Shown piece after piece: positions 52,283 to 61,432 of a stretch of DNA of 64,000 nucleotides. Location of the stretch: positions 310,001-374,000 of the forward strand of contig NZ_PIUM01000001.1 of the NCBI RefSeq assembly GCF_002845745.1, given 5' to 3'. Source of the DNA: Telmatospirillum siberiense. Lineage in GTDB: Bacteria; Pseudomonadota; Alphaproteobacteria; Rhodospirillales; Magnetospirillaceae. Below the pieces are notes generated by a model. The model was not told the DNA's origin and searched no databases. It saw nothing but the letters and a program-made list of their open reading frames with translations. Within the stretch, counting starts at the first letter, position 1. Each line of letters begins with the position of its first letter. The position numbers and the translations under genes are program-made.

Positions 52283-53842
52283 CTAGCGGTTTGGTTTTTT
52301 CGGTCGCATGTACCAGGCGGGAATCAGGGCCGCGAAAAAAATCACCGCAACGAACAGGAAGCTCTCGCGGAATCCCATGACGCTGGCCTGGGCCGCGATC
52401 ATGCGTGAAAAGAAGCGATAGGCCTCATCGGAGCGGATGGCAACCGTGACTTTGTCCAGGACGCCGGCCCGGGTCAGCAGCAGGGCGAGGACGTCCAGGG
52501 TATGGGCCGCCGCTTGTCCGCCGGTTTGCATGGCGTTAAATTCACTAGCATATGTCGTCGTCTGCCGTTCCAGGGTGACGGACAGCAAACTGACACCCAC
52601 CGCGCCGCCCAATTGCCGGACGAAATTGATGGCGCCCGCTCCCTGGCTCACCATTGACTGGTCGAGGACCCTGAGGGCTCCGACATTGAGGGATGGCAGG
52701 ATAAAGCCGAGGCCGATGCGACCGATCACCACCCAGCCGGCGAAGGCCCAGAAATCGGTCGAGGTGTCGACATCCGTCATCAGGAAGCTTGATACGCCGA
52801 AGAGAAACAGGCCGCCCAGGATCAGGACGTGCGGCGCCACGCGGTCGCTCATGCGACCGGCCAAGGGAAAGACGATACCGAGCGCGATACCGGCCGGCAT
52901 GAGGAGAAGCCCCGACTCGGTGGGCGTGTAGCCCTGGATGGTCTGGACGAACAACGGCACCAGATAGGTCGAGCCGTAAAGACCAAGCCCCAGGATGAAG
53001 GCGACGGCGGCTGCGGCGGCGAAGCGCGGGTTCAAATAGACGCGCAAGGCGACGATCGGCGTGGCCGAGCGTTGCTCCTGCCAGATGAAGCCGGACATGG
53101 CGATGACGGACAGGAGAAAACCGCCGGTAACCAGGGGGGAGTCCCAACCCAGGCGTTGTCCGTTGGCCAGCGCCGCGAGGAAGGCGGCGATCCCCAGCGA
53201 CAGGAGCCCGAAGCCCAGCCAGTCGAACGACGGCGACTGGGTCGTGTTTTTCGTGGCCAGAAAAGTCTGCGACATGAAAATTCCGGCCAAGCAGAATGGG
53301 GGGCCCAGGAAGAAGACATAACGCCAGGAGTAATTGTCGATCAGCATGCCGCCCAGCGTCGGACCCAGGGCCGGGGCCAAAATCACGCCGACGCCGTAGA
53401 TGCCCATGGCCGTGCCGCGCCGTTCCGGCGGGAATGCCTGGAAGATCACCACCATGGCCAATGGCTGCACCAATCCGGCGGCCGCTCCCTGGATGATGCG
53501 GGCGACGATCAGCACATCGTCGTTGGGACTCAAGCCCCCCAGAACGGACCCGATGATGAAGGCGATCAGCGCCATGCTGTAGGATGCGCGGCGGCCGAAC
53601 GAGGCCATGGTCCAAGCGGTGGCCAGCATGGTGGCCGTCATCGAGGCCAGAAAGGCCGTCGACAGCCATTGCGCCTTGTCCTGACCCATGCCGAATTCGC
53701 CCATGATATCGGGCAGCGCGACATTGACGATGGTGGCCGACAGGACCATGGCGATGGTGCCGACCATGACGGTGACCGTCGCATACCATTTGTAGCCGTC
53801 GCCGTAGCGGGCGGCCAGTTGTTCAGTGGTGGCCGGTGTCAA
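52283..53842 (-). CDS. emrB: DHA2-family drug efflux permease (EmrB/QacA type)
   Basis: The 519-aa membrane protein has about 14 helices. It shows the DHA2 motifs VNVALPDIMGEF, WLSTAFLA, MASFGRRASY, GAAAGLVQPLAMVV and GPTLGGMLIDNYSWRYVF, the last being antiporter motif C. With its EmrA-type adaptor it would expel hydrophobic drugs or uncouplers by proton antiport. It overlaps emrA by 20 bp and is the last gene of marR-emrA-emrB. No TolC-like outer-membrane gene is close. Confidence 0.92.
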   Translation of the reverse strand: MTPATTEQLAARYGDGYKWYATVTVMVGTIAMVLSATIVNVALPDIMGEFGMGQDKAQWLSTAFLASMTATMLATAWTMASFGRRASYSMALIAFIIGSVLGGLSPNDDVLIVARIIQGAAAGLVQPLAMVVIFQAFPPERRGTAMGIYGVGVILAPALGPTLGGMLIDNYSWRYVFFLGPPFCLAGIFMSQTFLATKNTTQSPSFDWLGFGLLSLGIAAFLAALANGQRLGWDSPLVTGGFLLSVIAMSGFIWQEQRSATPIVALRVYLNPRFAAAAAVAFILGLGLYGSTYLVPLFVQTIQGYTPTESGLLLMPAGIALGIVFPLAGRMSDRVAPHVLILGGLFLFGVSSFLMTDVDTSTDFWAFAGWVVIGRIGLGFILPSLNVGALRVLDQSMVSQGAGAINFVRQLGGAVGVSLLSVTLERQTTTYASEFNAMQTGGQAAAHTLDVLALLLTRAGVLDKVTVAIRSDEAYRFFSRMIAAQASVMGFRESFLFVAVIFFAALIPAWYMRPKKPNR

Positions 53843-54977
53843 TGTCGACCTCGACCATCATGCCGGGCCGCAAGGGGGCGTCCGGCGGTTGCTGGACGGC
53901 GATCCTCACCGGAACGCGCTGGGTGATCTTGGTGAAATTACCGGATGGATTGGGGCTGGGCAGCAAGGCGAACTGGCTGGTGGTGGCATGGCCGATCCGT
54001 TCGATGGTGCCGGCGAAGCGGCGGGACGGGAAGGCGTCGACGCTGATTTCCACCGGTTGACCGGGCTTCAGGTCGGACAGCTTGGTTTCCTTGACGTTGG
54101 CCTCGACCCAGACGGCATCGGGATCATGCAGGATGACCAGGCGTTGTCCGGGAATGACATATTCGCCGGGTTCGACGAATTTCTGATCGATCACGGCGTC
54201 GGCGGGACTGCGCAAGACGCGGTCGGCAAGGTCGATCTCTTTTTGATGGAGCTGTGCCGCCACTTGCTCGGCGTCATGGGTGAGCCCCTCCAACTGTTGG
54301 CGCAACAGTTCGATTTGCCCCAGATTCGCCTTGGCGTCGGCGACGGCGGTTTCGGTCGCGGCCATTTGTGCGGCGGCGCTGCGTTCTTTTTCCTCGGCCT
54401 GGCGCAATTGGCTGCGCCTCAAATCCCAGGTCTGGCGCGAGACGAACTGTTCGCCCAGCAGGGCGTCGGCACGTTGATAATCCTGGCTCGCCCGTTCCCG
54501 TTCCGACCGGGCGGCGGCGAGATCGGCGCGGCTGCCGTCGCGGCGGGCTTCCGCCGCCGCGACGGCGCTGGGCGCCGTCGTCTCGGCGATTCGCAATTGC
54601 GTCTGCGTGCGGGCCTGTTGCAGGCGGATCGATTCCCCCTTGGCCCTCAACTCGTCGATCTGCAGGCTCGCCTCCCGCTGATCGATCACAACCAGGGTCT
54701 GGCCGGCGGCGACCTTCTGCCCGTCGGTGACCGGTCGGCTGGCGATCCATCCGTCGATCCGGCTGCTCATGGTGACCATGTCGGCCATCACCCTGGCATC
54801 GGTTTCGGTGATATGCGCAAGGCGACCGTATTGCCAGACCGTGACCACGGTCAGTCCGATCGCCAGGAGGGCGAAGAGCAGCTTCCCCTTCCACCGCTTG
54901 AGCAGAAGGAGGCTCCGCGTGGCGCGGAACCGCGGCATGGTCGTCGGGGGAAGGGTGGGAGGGGCCGAGATATTCAC
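53823..54977 (-). CDS. emrA: HlyD/EmrA-type membrane fusion protein
   Basis: The 384-aa protein has a short cytoplasmic N-terminus, one membrane helix (about 33-50), a biotinyl-lipoyl-like domain (VTDGQKVAAGQTLVVID), a long coiled-coil hairpin (about 80-215) and a beta-barrel end (VLRSPADAVIDQKFVEPGEYV, VWVEANVKETKLSDLKPGQPVEI). It bridges EmrB and an outer-membrane channel. It begins with GTG overlapping the marR stop (GTGA), so translation is coupled. Confidence 0.92.
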   Translation of the reverse strand: MNISAPPTLPPTTMPRFRATRSLLLLKRWKGKLLFALLAIGLTVVTVWQYGRLAHITETDARVMADMVTMSSRIDGWIASRPVTDGQKVAAGQTLVVIDQREASLQIDELRAKGESIRLQQARTQTQLRIAETTAPSAVAAAEARRDGSRADLAAARSERERASQDYQRADALLGEQFVSRQTWDLRRSQLRQAEEKERSAAAQMAATETAVADAKANLGQIELLRQQLEGLTHDAEQVAAQLHQKEIDLADRVLRSPADAVIDQKFVEPGEYVIPGQRLVILHDPDAVWVEANVKETKLSDLKPGQPVEISVDAFPSRRFAGTIERIGHATTSQFALLPSPNPSGNFTKITQRVPVRIAVQQPPDAPLRPGMMVEVDIDTGHH

Positions 54978-55435
54978 TGCGGGTAGGCCTCCGTCCCGAT
55001 ATGGGCGCCGATGTTTCGGGCCATGCGGCTGAAAACCTTCAGGCAGACCTCAAGCTCCTCGTCTTCTATGCCGAGCAGAACTTCATGGCGCAGTTCGGCG
55101 GCGATCCGCGTGATGGTATCCAGAGCCGGTTCGGCGGCAGGCATCAGATGAACGGTTTTGGCGCGCCGGTCGCTGGGGCTGTCCCGGCGCTGGATCATTC
55201 CCAGGCGCTCAAGGCCGTCGAGGACCCGCACCAGACTGGGGCCTTCGACACCAACCCGGTCGACCAGTTCCCGCTGCGGCAGAACCCCGTTTGAGCGCGA
55301 TAAATGAAGGAGGATGACCCATTTGGCCTGCGTCAAGCCAAGGGGGGCGAGCCTTTCGTCGAGCCGGGCCCGCCATAGCCGGGCCATTCTCGACAGATCG
55401 AAACCGATACGCTCGCGTGGCGCCACTTTCGTCAT
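54974..55435 (-). CDS. MarR-family regulator of the efflux operon
   Basis: The 153-aa winged-helix protein has LTQAKWVILLHLSRSNGVLPQRELVDRVGVEGPSLVRVLDGLERLGMI and the wing DRRAKTVHL. GGAGG five bases before the ATG at 55435 fixes the start. As first gene of marR-emrA-emrB it probably represses its own promoter and is released by phenolic ligands or efflux substrates (family knowledge). Confidence 0.92.
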   Translation of the reverse strand: MTKVAPRERIGFDLSRMARLWRARLDERLAPLGLTQAKWVILLHLSRSNGVLPQRELVDRVGVEGPSLVRVLDGLERLGMIQRRDSPSDRRAKTVHLMPAAEPALDTITRIAAELRHEVLLGIEDEELEVCLKVFSRMARNIGAHIGTEAYPQ

Positions 55436-55460
55436 CTCTTCCTCCAAAGCGATGACGAGC

Positions 55461-55494
55461 TATTTAGTAGTGAGCTAATTAATAGTCAACTACT
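55461..55494 (-). promoter_or_regulatory. marR-emrAB promoter with overlapping operator
   Basis: On the minus strand TTGACT (55484-55489) and TAAATA (55461-55466) are spaced exactly 17 bp. An inverted repeat AGTAGT/ACTACT (55466-55471 and 55489-55494) covers both hexamer edges, a typical autorepressor arrangement. Confidence 0.72.
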
Positions 55495-55516
55495 GATTTG
55501 TTCCGATTCCGGAGGA

Positions 55517-56887
55517 TCATCCCGTGGCCGGCAGATGCAGGGTGGCGATCAGTCCGGGATTGGCGTCGGCAAGTTGGACGGCGCCGCCATGCAGCCGGGC
55601 CACCGCCGCCACCACGCTCAGTCCCAATCCCAATCCTTCGCTGCCCTGGCCGGCGCTGCCGCGGAAGAAGCGTTCCATCACCTTGGGCATTTCCTCCGGG
55701 GCGATGCCGGGGCCATCGTCGGTGACGATGATGTCGACGCCGCCGTCTTTTCCTTGCTCCAGTGCCAAGGAGATCGTTCCCCGGGCCGGCGAATATTTCA
55801 GCGCATTGTCGAGCAGATTGCCGATGGCCTGGGCAAGCAGGAAGGGATCGCCCTTGACCGTCAGGCCCGAGGGCAGGTGGGTCTGCAAAGCGATCCCCTT
55901 GTCTTCGGCCAGCGGCCCGTAGAGATCGATGACTTCTCCCGCCACGCTATCCAGGGGGACTTGACGAAAGCCGGCCAGACGGGCGCCCGAATCGATTTCG
56001 GCCAGGCGCAACAGGGCGTTGAATACTTCGATCAGCCGGTCGAGATCGGCGACCGCCGCCTGGATTTGGCGCAGGGTCTCCTCCGGCGCCGGCGGATCGA
56101 GAAGCAATTCCTCAAGCCGGCCGCGCAACTCGGCCAGCGGCGTGCGCAAATCGTGGGCGACGGCGTTGGAGGCGTTGCGCACTCCGTCGACCAGGACTTC
56201 GATCTGCTGCAGCATGCCATTGATGGTTCGGGCCAATTGGTCGAATTCGTCGCTCGATCCGTACGAGGGGACACGCCGGGTCAGGTCGCCCTGCACGATG
56301 CCCGATGCCGTGCGGTTGATCGCGTCCACCCGGTGCAGAATGGCCCGTCGTACCAGAAGCCCTCCGATGACGGCGAGAAGCAGCGCGACGACGACGACCG
56401 ATCCCAGGCTGTCGATGATGGAGTGGCGGATCGCCACCAGATCCTGTACGTCGCGGCCGACCAGCAGATGAAAGCCCCGGGGCAGGCCCACATAGAGTAC
56501 GCGGGTGGCGTAAAGCTTGTCGTCACGGGCCAACTCCACCTGATACCAGCCGGTGTTGTGCCCGATCCGCAGCGGCCATGCGGCGAGATTGCCGGCCACG
56601 GGTGCCAGGGAGGGATCGGCCAGGAGATAAATGGCGTGTTCGTCGGCATGTTGCCGGATTCGCTGATTGATCGTCTGGATGGCGCCCGACAGGCCGAAAT
56701 CCTGCAAGCGGTCGCCGATAGCCTGCGTGTCGGCCAGGATGACGGCGTCGACCTCGCGTTCAAGGTAGGCCGATGTCCGCCACCAATAAAAGCCGACCAG
56801 GACGAAGGCCGATAGAACGAACAGCAGCGCATAGCCGATGGCCAGCCGCACGGCGGTGGAGCGCAGGAGGCGCAAGCGCGGCATCAT
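55517..56887 (-). CDS. EnvZ/PhoQ-like membrane histidine kinase
   Basis: The 456-aa protein has membrane helices at about 13-33 and 158-180, a periplasmic domain of about 125 residues, HAMP, HisKA (AVAHDLRTPLAELRGRLEELL) and ATPase (NLLDNALKYSPARG, DDGPGIAPEEM, GLGLGLSVVAAVARLHGG). It follows its regulator by 24 bp. Upstream degP suggests an envelope-stress or metal/cationic-peptide response, as for CpxA- or PhoQ-like kinases. Confidence 0.9.
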   Translation of the reverse strand: MMPRLRLLRSTAVRLAIGYALLFVLSAFVLVGFYWWRTSAYLEREVDAVILADTQAIGDRLQDFGLSGAIQTINQRIRQHADEHAIYLLADPSLAPVAGNLAAWPLRIGHNTGWYQVELARDDKLYATRVLYVGLPRGFHLLVGRDVQDLVAIRHSIIDSLGSVVVVALLLAVIGGLLVRRAILHRVDAINRTASGIVQGDLTRRVPSYGSSDEFDQLARTINGMLQQIEVLVDGVRNASNAVAHDLRTPLAELRGRLEELLLDPPAPEETLRQIQAAVADLDRLIEVFNALLRLAEIDSGARLAGFRQVPLDSVAGEVIDLYGPLAEDKGIALQTHLPSGLTVKGDPFLLAQAIGNLLDNALKYSPARGTISLALEQGKDGGVDIIVTDDGPGIAPEEMPKVMERFFRGSAGQGSEGLGLGLSVVAAVARLHGGAVQLADANPGLIATLHLPATG

Positions 56888-56911
56888 CCCACCCCGTCTT
56901 GTCGCGGCTGC

Positions 56912-57595
56912 TCAGGCATCCGGGCCCAGCCGGTAGCCGACGCCACGGATGGTTTGCAAAAGCGCCTGTTCGTTCTCGGTATCGAGCTTCTGGCGCAATT
57001 TGCTGATATGGACGTCGATGACGTTGGTTTGCGGATCGAAGTGATAGTCCCAGACATTTTCCAAAAGCATCGTCCGGGTGACCACCTGGCCGGCATGCCG
57101 CATCAGATATTCCAGTAATTTGAACTCGCGGGGCTGCAGTTGTATCGGCCGTTCGGCGCGCCGGACCTTATGGGCGAGCAGATCCATCTTGAGATCGGCG
57201 ACGGTGAGGACGGTCTGTCTGTCGGTCGCGCCCTGGGCGCGGCGGGCCAGGGCGTCCAGGCGCGCCTCCAACTCTCCGAAGGCGAAAGGCTTGGTCAGGT
57301 AGTCGTCCCCGCCGGCGCGCAAACCCTGGATTTTATCGTCCACATCGCCCAGCGCGCTCAGGATCAGAATGGGGATCCTGTTGCCGTTTTTGCGTAGCAT
57401 CTCGATGATCGTCAATCCATCCAATCCGTCGGGCAGCATGCGGTCGAAAATCATCACATCGTAATGTTCCGACGAGGCGAGAAACAATCCGTCGCGGCCG
57501 TTGCCGGCAGTGTCGATGGTATGTCCGGCCTCACGCAGTCCCTTGCGGACGAACTGCGTGACGCGTTCATTGTCTTCGACAAGCAGGATCTTCAT
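56912..57595 (-). CDS. OmpR/PhoP-family response regulator
   Basis: The 227-aa regulator has a receiver (LLVEDNERV, phosphoacceptor Asp51, LTKPF) and a C-terminal winged helix (LQPREFKLLEYLMRHAGQVVTRTMLLENVWDYHFDPQTNVIDVHISKLRQKL, GVGYRLG). GAGGACTC precedes the ATG at 57595. It binds DNA as a dimer at direct repeats. It probably controls the upstream degP along with its own operon. Confidence 0.92.
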   Translation of the reverse strand: MKILLVEDNERVTQFVRKGLREAGHTIDTAGNGRDGLFLASSEHYDVMIFDRMLPDGLDGLTIIEMLRKNGNRIPILILSALGDVDDKIQGLRAGGDDYLTKPFAFGELEARLDALARRAQGATDRQTVLTVADLKMDLLAHKVRRAERPIQLQPREFKLLEYLMRHAGQVVTRTMLLENVWDYHFDPQTNVIDVHISKLRQKLDTENEQALLQTIRGVGYRLGPDA

Positions 57596-57668
57596 GAGTC
57601 CTCGGAAATGATAGGACCGATGGCGCCGCTCAGGCGGCGCCATCGGGACGACGGTTGCGGGTTTCGTT

Positions 57669-57705
57669 TTAGGGCTTGTCGCGAAATTATCGCTCCAAGC
57701 CCTAA
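57669..57705. repeat. Inverted repeat between degP and the regulator gene
   Basis: A 10-bp perfect stem TTAGGGCTTG (57669-57678) with CAAGCCCTAA (57696-57705), 17-base loop, lies in the 201-bp gap between the degP stop and the regulator start. Attenuator, processing site or intergenic repeat are possible. Confidence 0.55.
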
Positions 57706-57760
57706 GATTTCATATGACGCCTACGCTCCGCTACGGCGGGCGAGAAGCGCCGCTCGGGCT

Positions 57761-57799
57761 TAAGGGCCTGTTGATTCATAATTTATCAACAGGCCCTTA
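57761..57799 (-). terminator. Hairpin overlapping the degP stop codon
   Basis: A perfect 15-bp stem TAAGGGCCTGTTGAT (57761-57775) with its complement (57785-57799) has a 9-base AT loop and includes the degP TAA. No T-run follows on either side, so it may stabilise the 3' end and lower read-through into the regulator genes. Confidence 0.6.
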
Positions 57800-59257
57800 C
57801 CCTTGCGTGAGTTGCAGGGCGATATAATAGGTCGTGCCATTGCGCGTGACCAGGAGCGGCACGGCTTCTTTTTTGGCGGCCTCCGCCTCATGGATCTTGC
57901 CGGCCGCCTGGTTCGGCGAGGTCACCGAGACGTCGCCGATCCGCACGATGACGTCGCCCGGCTGGATGCCGCTGTCATCGGCCCGGCTGCCCGGTTCCAC
58001 CTGGGCGACGACCACGCCCTTGACGGAGCTGCCCAGTCCCAGTTCACTGCGGGCTTCCTTGGACAAGGGTTCCAGGGCCATGCCCAAGGGACCGCTGCCG
58101 TCTTCAGCATCGTTGGACGCCGTCTGTTCCTTGGCCTGGGTGCCGACCCGCACATCGACCGTCTGTTCACGGCCATCCCGCCAGACCGACATCGGAACGC
58201 TCTTGCCCGAGGCGGTGTCTGCGACGGCCAGAGCCAGATCGCGTGGCGTCTTGATCGGCTTGCCGTCATAGCCGGTGATGACGTCGCCCTGTTTGAGACC
58301 GGCATGCAGGGCCGGCGAATCGGCCAGCACGTCGGAAACGATCACCCCGTCGTCGGGCGTGCGACCGACCGCCTTGGCAAGGGCGGGTGTCAAAGACTGC
58401 ATCTGAACGCCCAGCCAACCCCGCTCGACCTGGCCATGCTCGCGTAGCGCGGTGACGACCTTCGAGGCGATGCGCGAGGGAATGGCGAAGCCGATGCCGA
58501 CGCTGCCGCCGTTGGGCGAATAGATCGCGGTGTCGATGCCGATCACCTGCCCGGATTGATTGAACAGCGGACCGCCCGAGTTTCCGGGGTTGATCGGCGC
58601 ATCGATCTGCAGGAAATCGTCGTAGGGTCCTTCGTTGATGTTGCGGCCGTGCGCCGAGACGATGCCCGCCGTCACCGAGCCTCCCAGACCGAAGGGGTTG
58701 CCGACGGCGATCACCCAGTCGCCGACCTGTTCCTGGTCGGAATCGCCGAAGGCGACGAAGGGCAGGGGTTTCTTGGCGTCGACCTTGAGCAGCGCGAGAT
58801 CCGTCTTGGCGTCGCGGCCGACCACCTTGGCCGGATAGTTGGTGCCGTCGTCCAGCGTGACGGTGATCTTGTGGGCGCCGTCGACGACGTGGTTGTTGGT
58901 GACGATATAGCCGGCCGGATCGACCAGAAAGCCCGATCCAAGCGCATGCTCCGGTCTGGCGTTTCGATGTTGGTAGAATTGTTTGAACATGTCGGCGAAG
59001 GGTGATCCCGGCGGAAGCTGGGGCATGTCGCGCATGTCCGTCTGGTGGGGCATTTCCAGGGTGGCGATATTGACGACGGCCGGACGAACCTTTTTGACCA
59101 GGTCGGAAAATCCGGCCTGATTGACGACGGGAGCCGCCTGCTGGGGTTCCGGTGACTGAGCCTGCGCGAGGGACGGAACCAATCCGCCGGCCAGGATGCT
59201 ACCGGCGAGGAGCGCCGCGGCGAAGGCCGATTTCTTGGGCAAAAGGGAATGTGGCAT
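57797..59257 (-). CDS. degP: DegP/HtrA periplasmic serine protease (Do family)
   Basis: The 486-aa precursor has a signal peptide (1-34, cleavage AQA-Q), a trypsin-like domain with the complete triad His123 (TNNHVVDG), Asp153 (KTDLALLK) and Ser227 (GNSGGPLF), and two PDZ domains (about 280-370 and 390-480). It degrades or refolds damaged envelope proteins. AAGGA is eight bases before the ATG at 59257; the longer open frame upstream is not coding. It lies just upstream of an OmpR/EnvZ-type pair, as in DegP-like stress modules. Confidence 0.95.
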   Translation of the reverse strand: MPHSLLPKKSAFAAALLAGSILAGGLVPSLAQAQSPEPQQAAPVVNQAGFSDLVKKVRPAVVNIATLEMPHQTDMRDMPQLPPGSPFADMFKQFYQHRNARPEHALGSGFLVDPAGYIVTNNHVVDGAHKITVTLDDGTNYPAKVVGRDAKTDLALLKVDAKKPLPFVAFGDSDQEQVGDWVIAVGNPFGLGGSVTAGIVSAHGRNINEGPYDDFLQIDAPINPGNSGGPLFNQSGQVIGIDTAIYSPNGGSVGIGFAIPSRIASKVVTALREHGQVERGWLGVQMQSLTPALAKAVGRTPDDGVIVSDVLADSPALHAGLKQGDVITGYDGKPIKTPRDLALAVADTASGKSVPMSVWRDGREQTVDVRVGTQAKEQTASNDAEDGSGPLGMALEPLSKEARSELGLGSSVKGVVVAQVEPGSRADDSGIQPGDVIVRIGDVSVTSPNQAAGKIHEAEAAKKEAVPLLVTRNGTTYYIALQLTQG

Positions 59258-59440
59258 TTGCTGGTCCTTGCTTTCTGAAGAGGAAAGGCCGGCCTTGTCG
59301 GCGATAAGGGCTCGGGCCTTGGAAACCTGTCCAGCAAGATGCCAGCAGCCGCCTCGTCGGAAGCTGGGCGGAACATTAAGAAAAATTGAGAATTGCCGCC
59401 TATCCTTCGATTGAGAATCGCCTGGATGGGAACGAGGCAT

Positions 59441-59684
59441 TCGAGGGTGAGGGATGAGCCGCAGAACGCCGGAATTGCTGGCGTTTTCCCATGGACGAAA
59501 GGCTTATCCTGTTTACACTTATGGTCAATTTAATTTACCATAGTATGGTACTATTAGAAGTGGGCTCCATTATATTTTGGAGAAGACTTAACAACTATAG
59601 ATTGAGAAACAAAGGAACTAGTTGCGCTTTTGGTTGTTAATGTTTTCTAAAATATTAAGAAACGGGCGCAATGGGGAGGAAAGC
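59441..59684. other. Promoter region of the Cache chemoreceptor
   Basis: About 240 AT-rich bases with a short palindrome TACCATAGTATGGTA (about 59535-59549) lie between degP and the chemoreceptor start. The palindrome could be a regulator site; no clear hexamers. Confidence 0.4.
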
Positions 59685-61367
59685 ATGCTGAATCGTATGA
59701 AAATCTCGGCGAAACTGATTTCATTGGTGTTGGGAGGTGTCGTCGGTTTCGTCGTGTTGGCGGCTTTCGCCCTGTCCTTCATGCGCCAGACGATGATCGA
59801 GGACCGGGAGGACAAGGTTCGCAACCTGTCCGAGGTGGCCCGCGACGTGGCCAAGGGGTTTTACGAACGCGCCCAAGCCGGCGAGTTCGACCAGGCGACG
59901 GCGCGTGAGATGGCGAAAAAAGTACTGCGCGGTCTCAGGTACAGTGGCGTCGAATATTACTTCATCTACACCATGGACGGAACCACCGTGCTGTTGCCGC
60001 CGAAACCGGAGCGCGAGGGGAAGAACTTCATCGATCTCAAGGACGAGAACGGTGTTTTCTTCATTCGCGAATTGCTCGAGGCGGGGCGCAATAACGGCCG
60101 TCCGGTGTTTTACCAGTTTCCCCGCGCCGGTTCGGACAAGCCGGTGGACAAGATTGCAACCACTCTCTATTTCGAACCCTGGGGCTGGGCGATCGGAACC
60201 GGCATCTATATCGACGACGTCAATACCGAATTCTCCAGGGCGGCGGTGAAATACGCCGGAATCATCGGGCCGATCACCCTGATCCTGGTGATCGGAGGCT
60301 GGTTCCTGGCCCGCAATATCGCCTTGCCTTTGCGCCGTCTGGCGTCGGTTACCGAGCGTCTGGCCCATGAGGATTTCTCCGTCGAGGTCAGCGATACCGG
60401 GCGGGGCGACGAGATCGGAATTTTGGGGCGCTCGGTCGCCGTCCTGCGCGATGGCGCCCGCGAAGCGGCCGATCTGCGTCAATCCCAGGAACGGGCGAAA
60501 GAGACGGCGGAAGTCGAAAAGCGCCGGATGATGGGCGAGTTGGCCGACCATTTCGAGGCCAGCGTCAAGGCCGTGGTCGAGACCGTGGCCTCCGCGGCCA
60601 CGGAAATGCAAGGGACCGCGCGCTCCTTGTCTTCGGTGGCGGAACACGCCAGCCAGCAAGCCACGGCCGTTGCCGCCGCTTCCGAGGAGGCGACGAGCAA
60701 TGTCCAGACGGTGGCGGCCGCCGCCGAGGAGTTGACTTCCTCGATCCGCGAGATCAGCCGCCAGGTCAACGCCGCGGCGAATATCTCCGGAAACGCCGTG
60801 GCCCAGGCGGCGAAAACCAATGAGATCGTCAATGGCCTGGCCAATTCGGCGGATTTGATCGGAAGCGTGGTGAAGCTGATCAACGATATCGCCAGTCAGA
60901 CCAACCTTCTGGCCTTGAACGCCACCATCGAGGCGGCGCGCGCGGGCGACGCCGGAAAAGGGTTCGCGGTCGTGGCCAATGAAGTCAAGAGCCTGGCCAA
61001 TCAGACGGCCAAGGCCACCGAGGACATTTCCCAGCACATTGCCGGCGTGCAATCGGCGACCGGCGAGGCGGTCTCGGCGATCCAGGCCATCTCCGCGACG
61101 ATCAGCGAAATCAACCAGATTTCGGCGGCCATCGCCTCGGCTGTCGAGGAGCAGGGTGCGGCCACCCAGGAGATCGCCCGGAATGTCGAACAGGCGGCTG
61201 CGGGAACCCAGGAAGTCTCGATCAATATTGCGGGCGTTACCGAAGCGGCGGGAGAAACGGGGACCGGTGCGGGACACGTACTTGACGCGGCCACCGAATT
61301 ATCGAAACAATCGGAAACCTTGGGCGGTGAGGTCGATCAATTCATTGCCCGCATCCGGTCGGCTTGA
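59685..61367 (+). CDS. Methyl-accepting chemotaxis protein with sCache_2-type sensor
   Basis: The 560-aa receptor has a membrane helix (about 11-32), a periplasmic single-Cache domain with the block [39 protein letters not shown] and [18 protein letters not shown], a second helix (about 188-208), HAMP, and a signalling domain ending in the hairpin [38 protein letters not shown] lies six bases before the ATG. This Cache type commonly binds short organic acids. It is followed by a GGDEF-EAL protein with a closely related Cache domain. Confidence 0.94.
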   Translation: MLNRMKISAKLISLVLGGVVGFVVLAAFALSFMRQTMIEDREDKVRNLSEVARDVAKGFYERAQAGEFDQATAREMAKKVLRGLRYSGVEYYFIYTMDGTTVLLPPKPEREGKNFIDLKDENGVFFIRELLEAGRNNGRPVFYQFPRAGSDKPVDKIATTLYFEPWGWAIGTGIYIDDVNTEFSRAAVKYAGIIGPITLILVIGGWFLARNIALPLRRLASVTERLAHEDFSVEVSDTGRGDEIGILGRSVAVLRDGAREAADLRQSQERAKETAEVEKRRMMGELADHFEASVKAVVETVASAATEMQGTARSLSSVAEHASQQATAVAAASEEATSNVQTVAAAAEELTSSIREISRQVNAAANISGNAVAQAAKTNEIVNGLANSADLIGSVVKLINDIASQTNLLALNATIEAARAGDAGKGFAVVANEVKSLANQTAKATEDISQHIAGVQSATGEAVSAIQAISATISEINQISAAIASAVEEQGAATQEIARNVEQAAAGTQEVSINIAGVTEAAGETGTGAGHVLDAATELSKQSETLGGEVDQFIARIRSA

Positions 61368-61432
61368 GATTTTGGTCGTCGCTTTGTTTGAAGTGAAGAT
61401 CGGAGGCTTGCCGCTGATACTTTAGGGTGACC

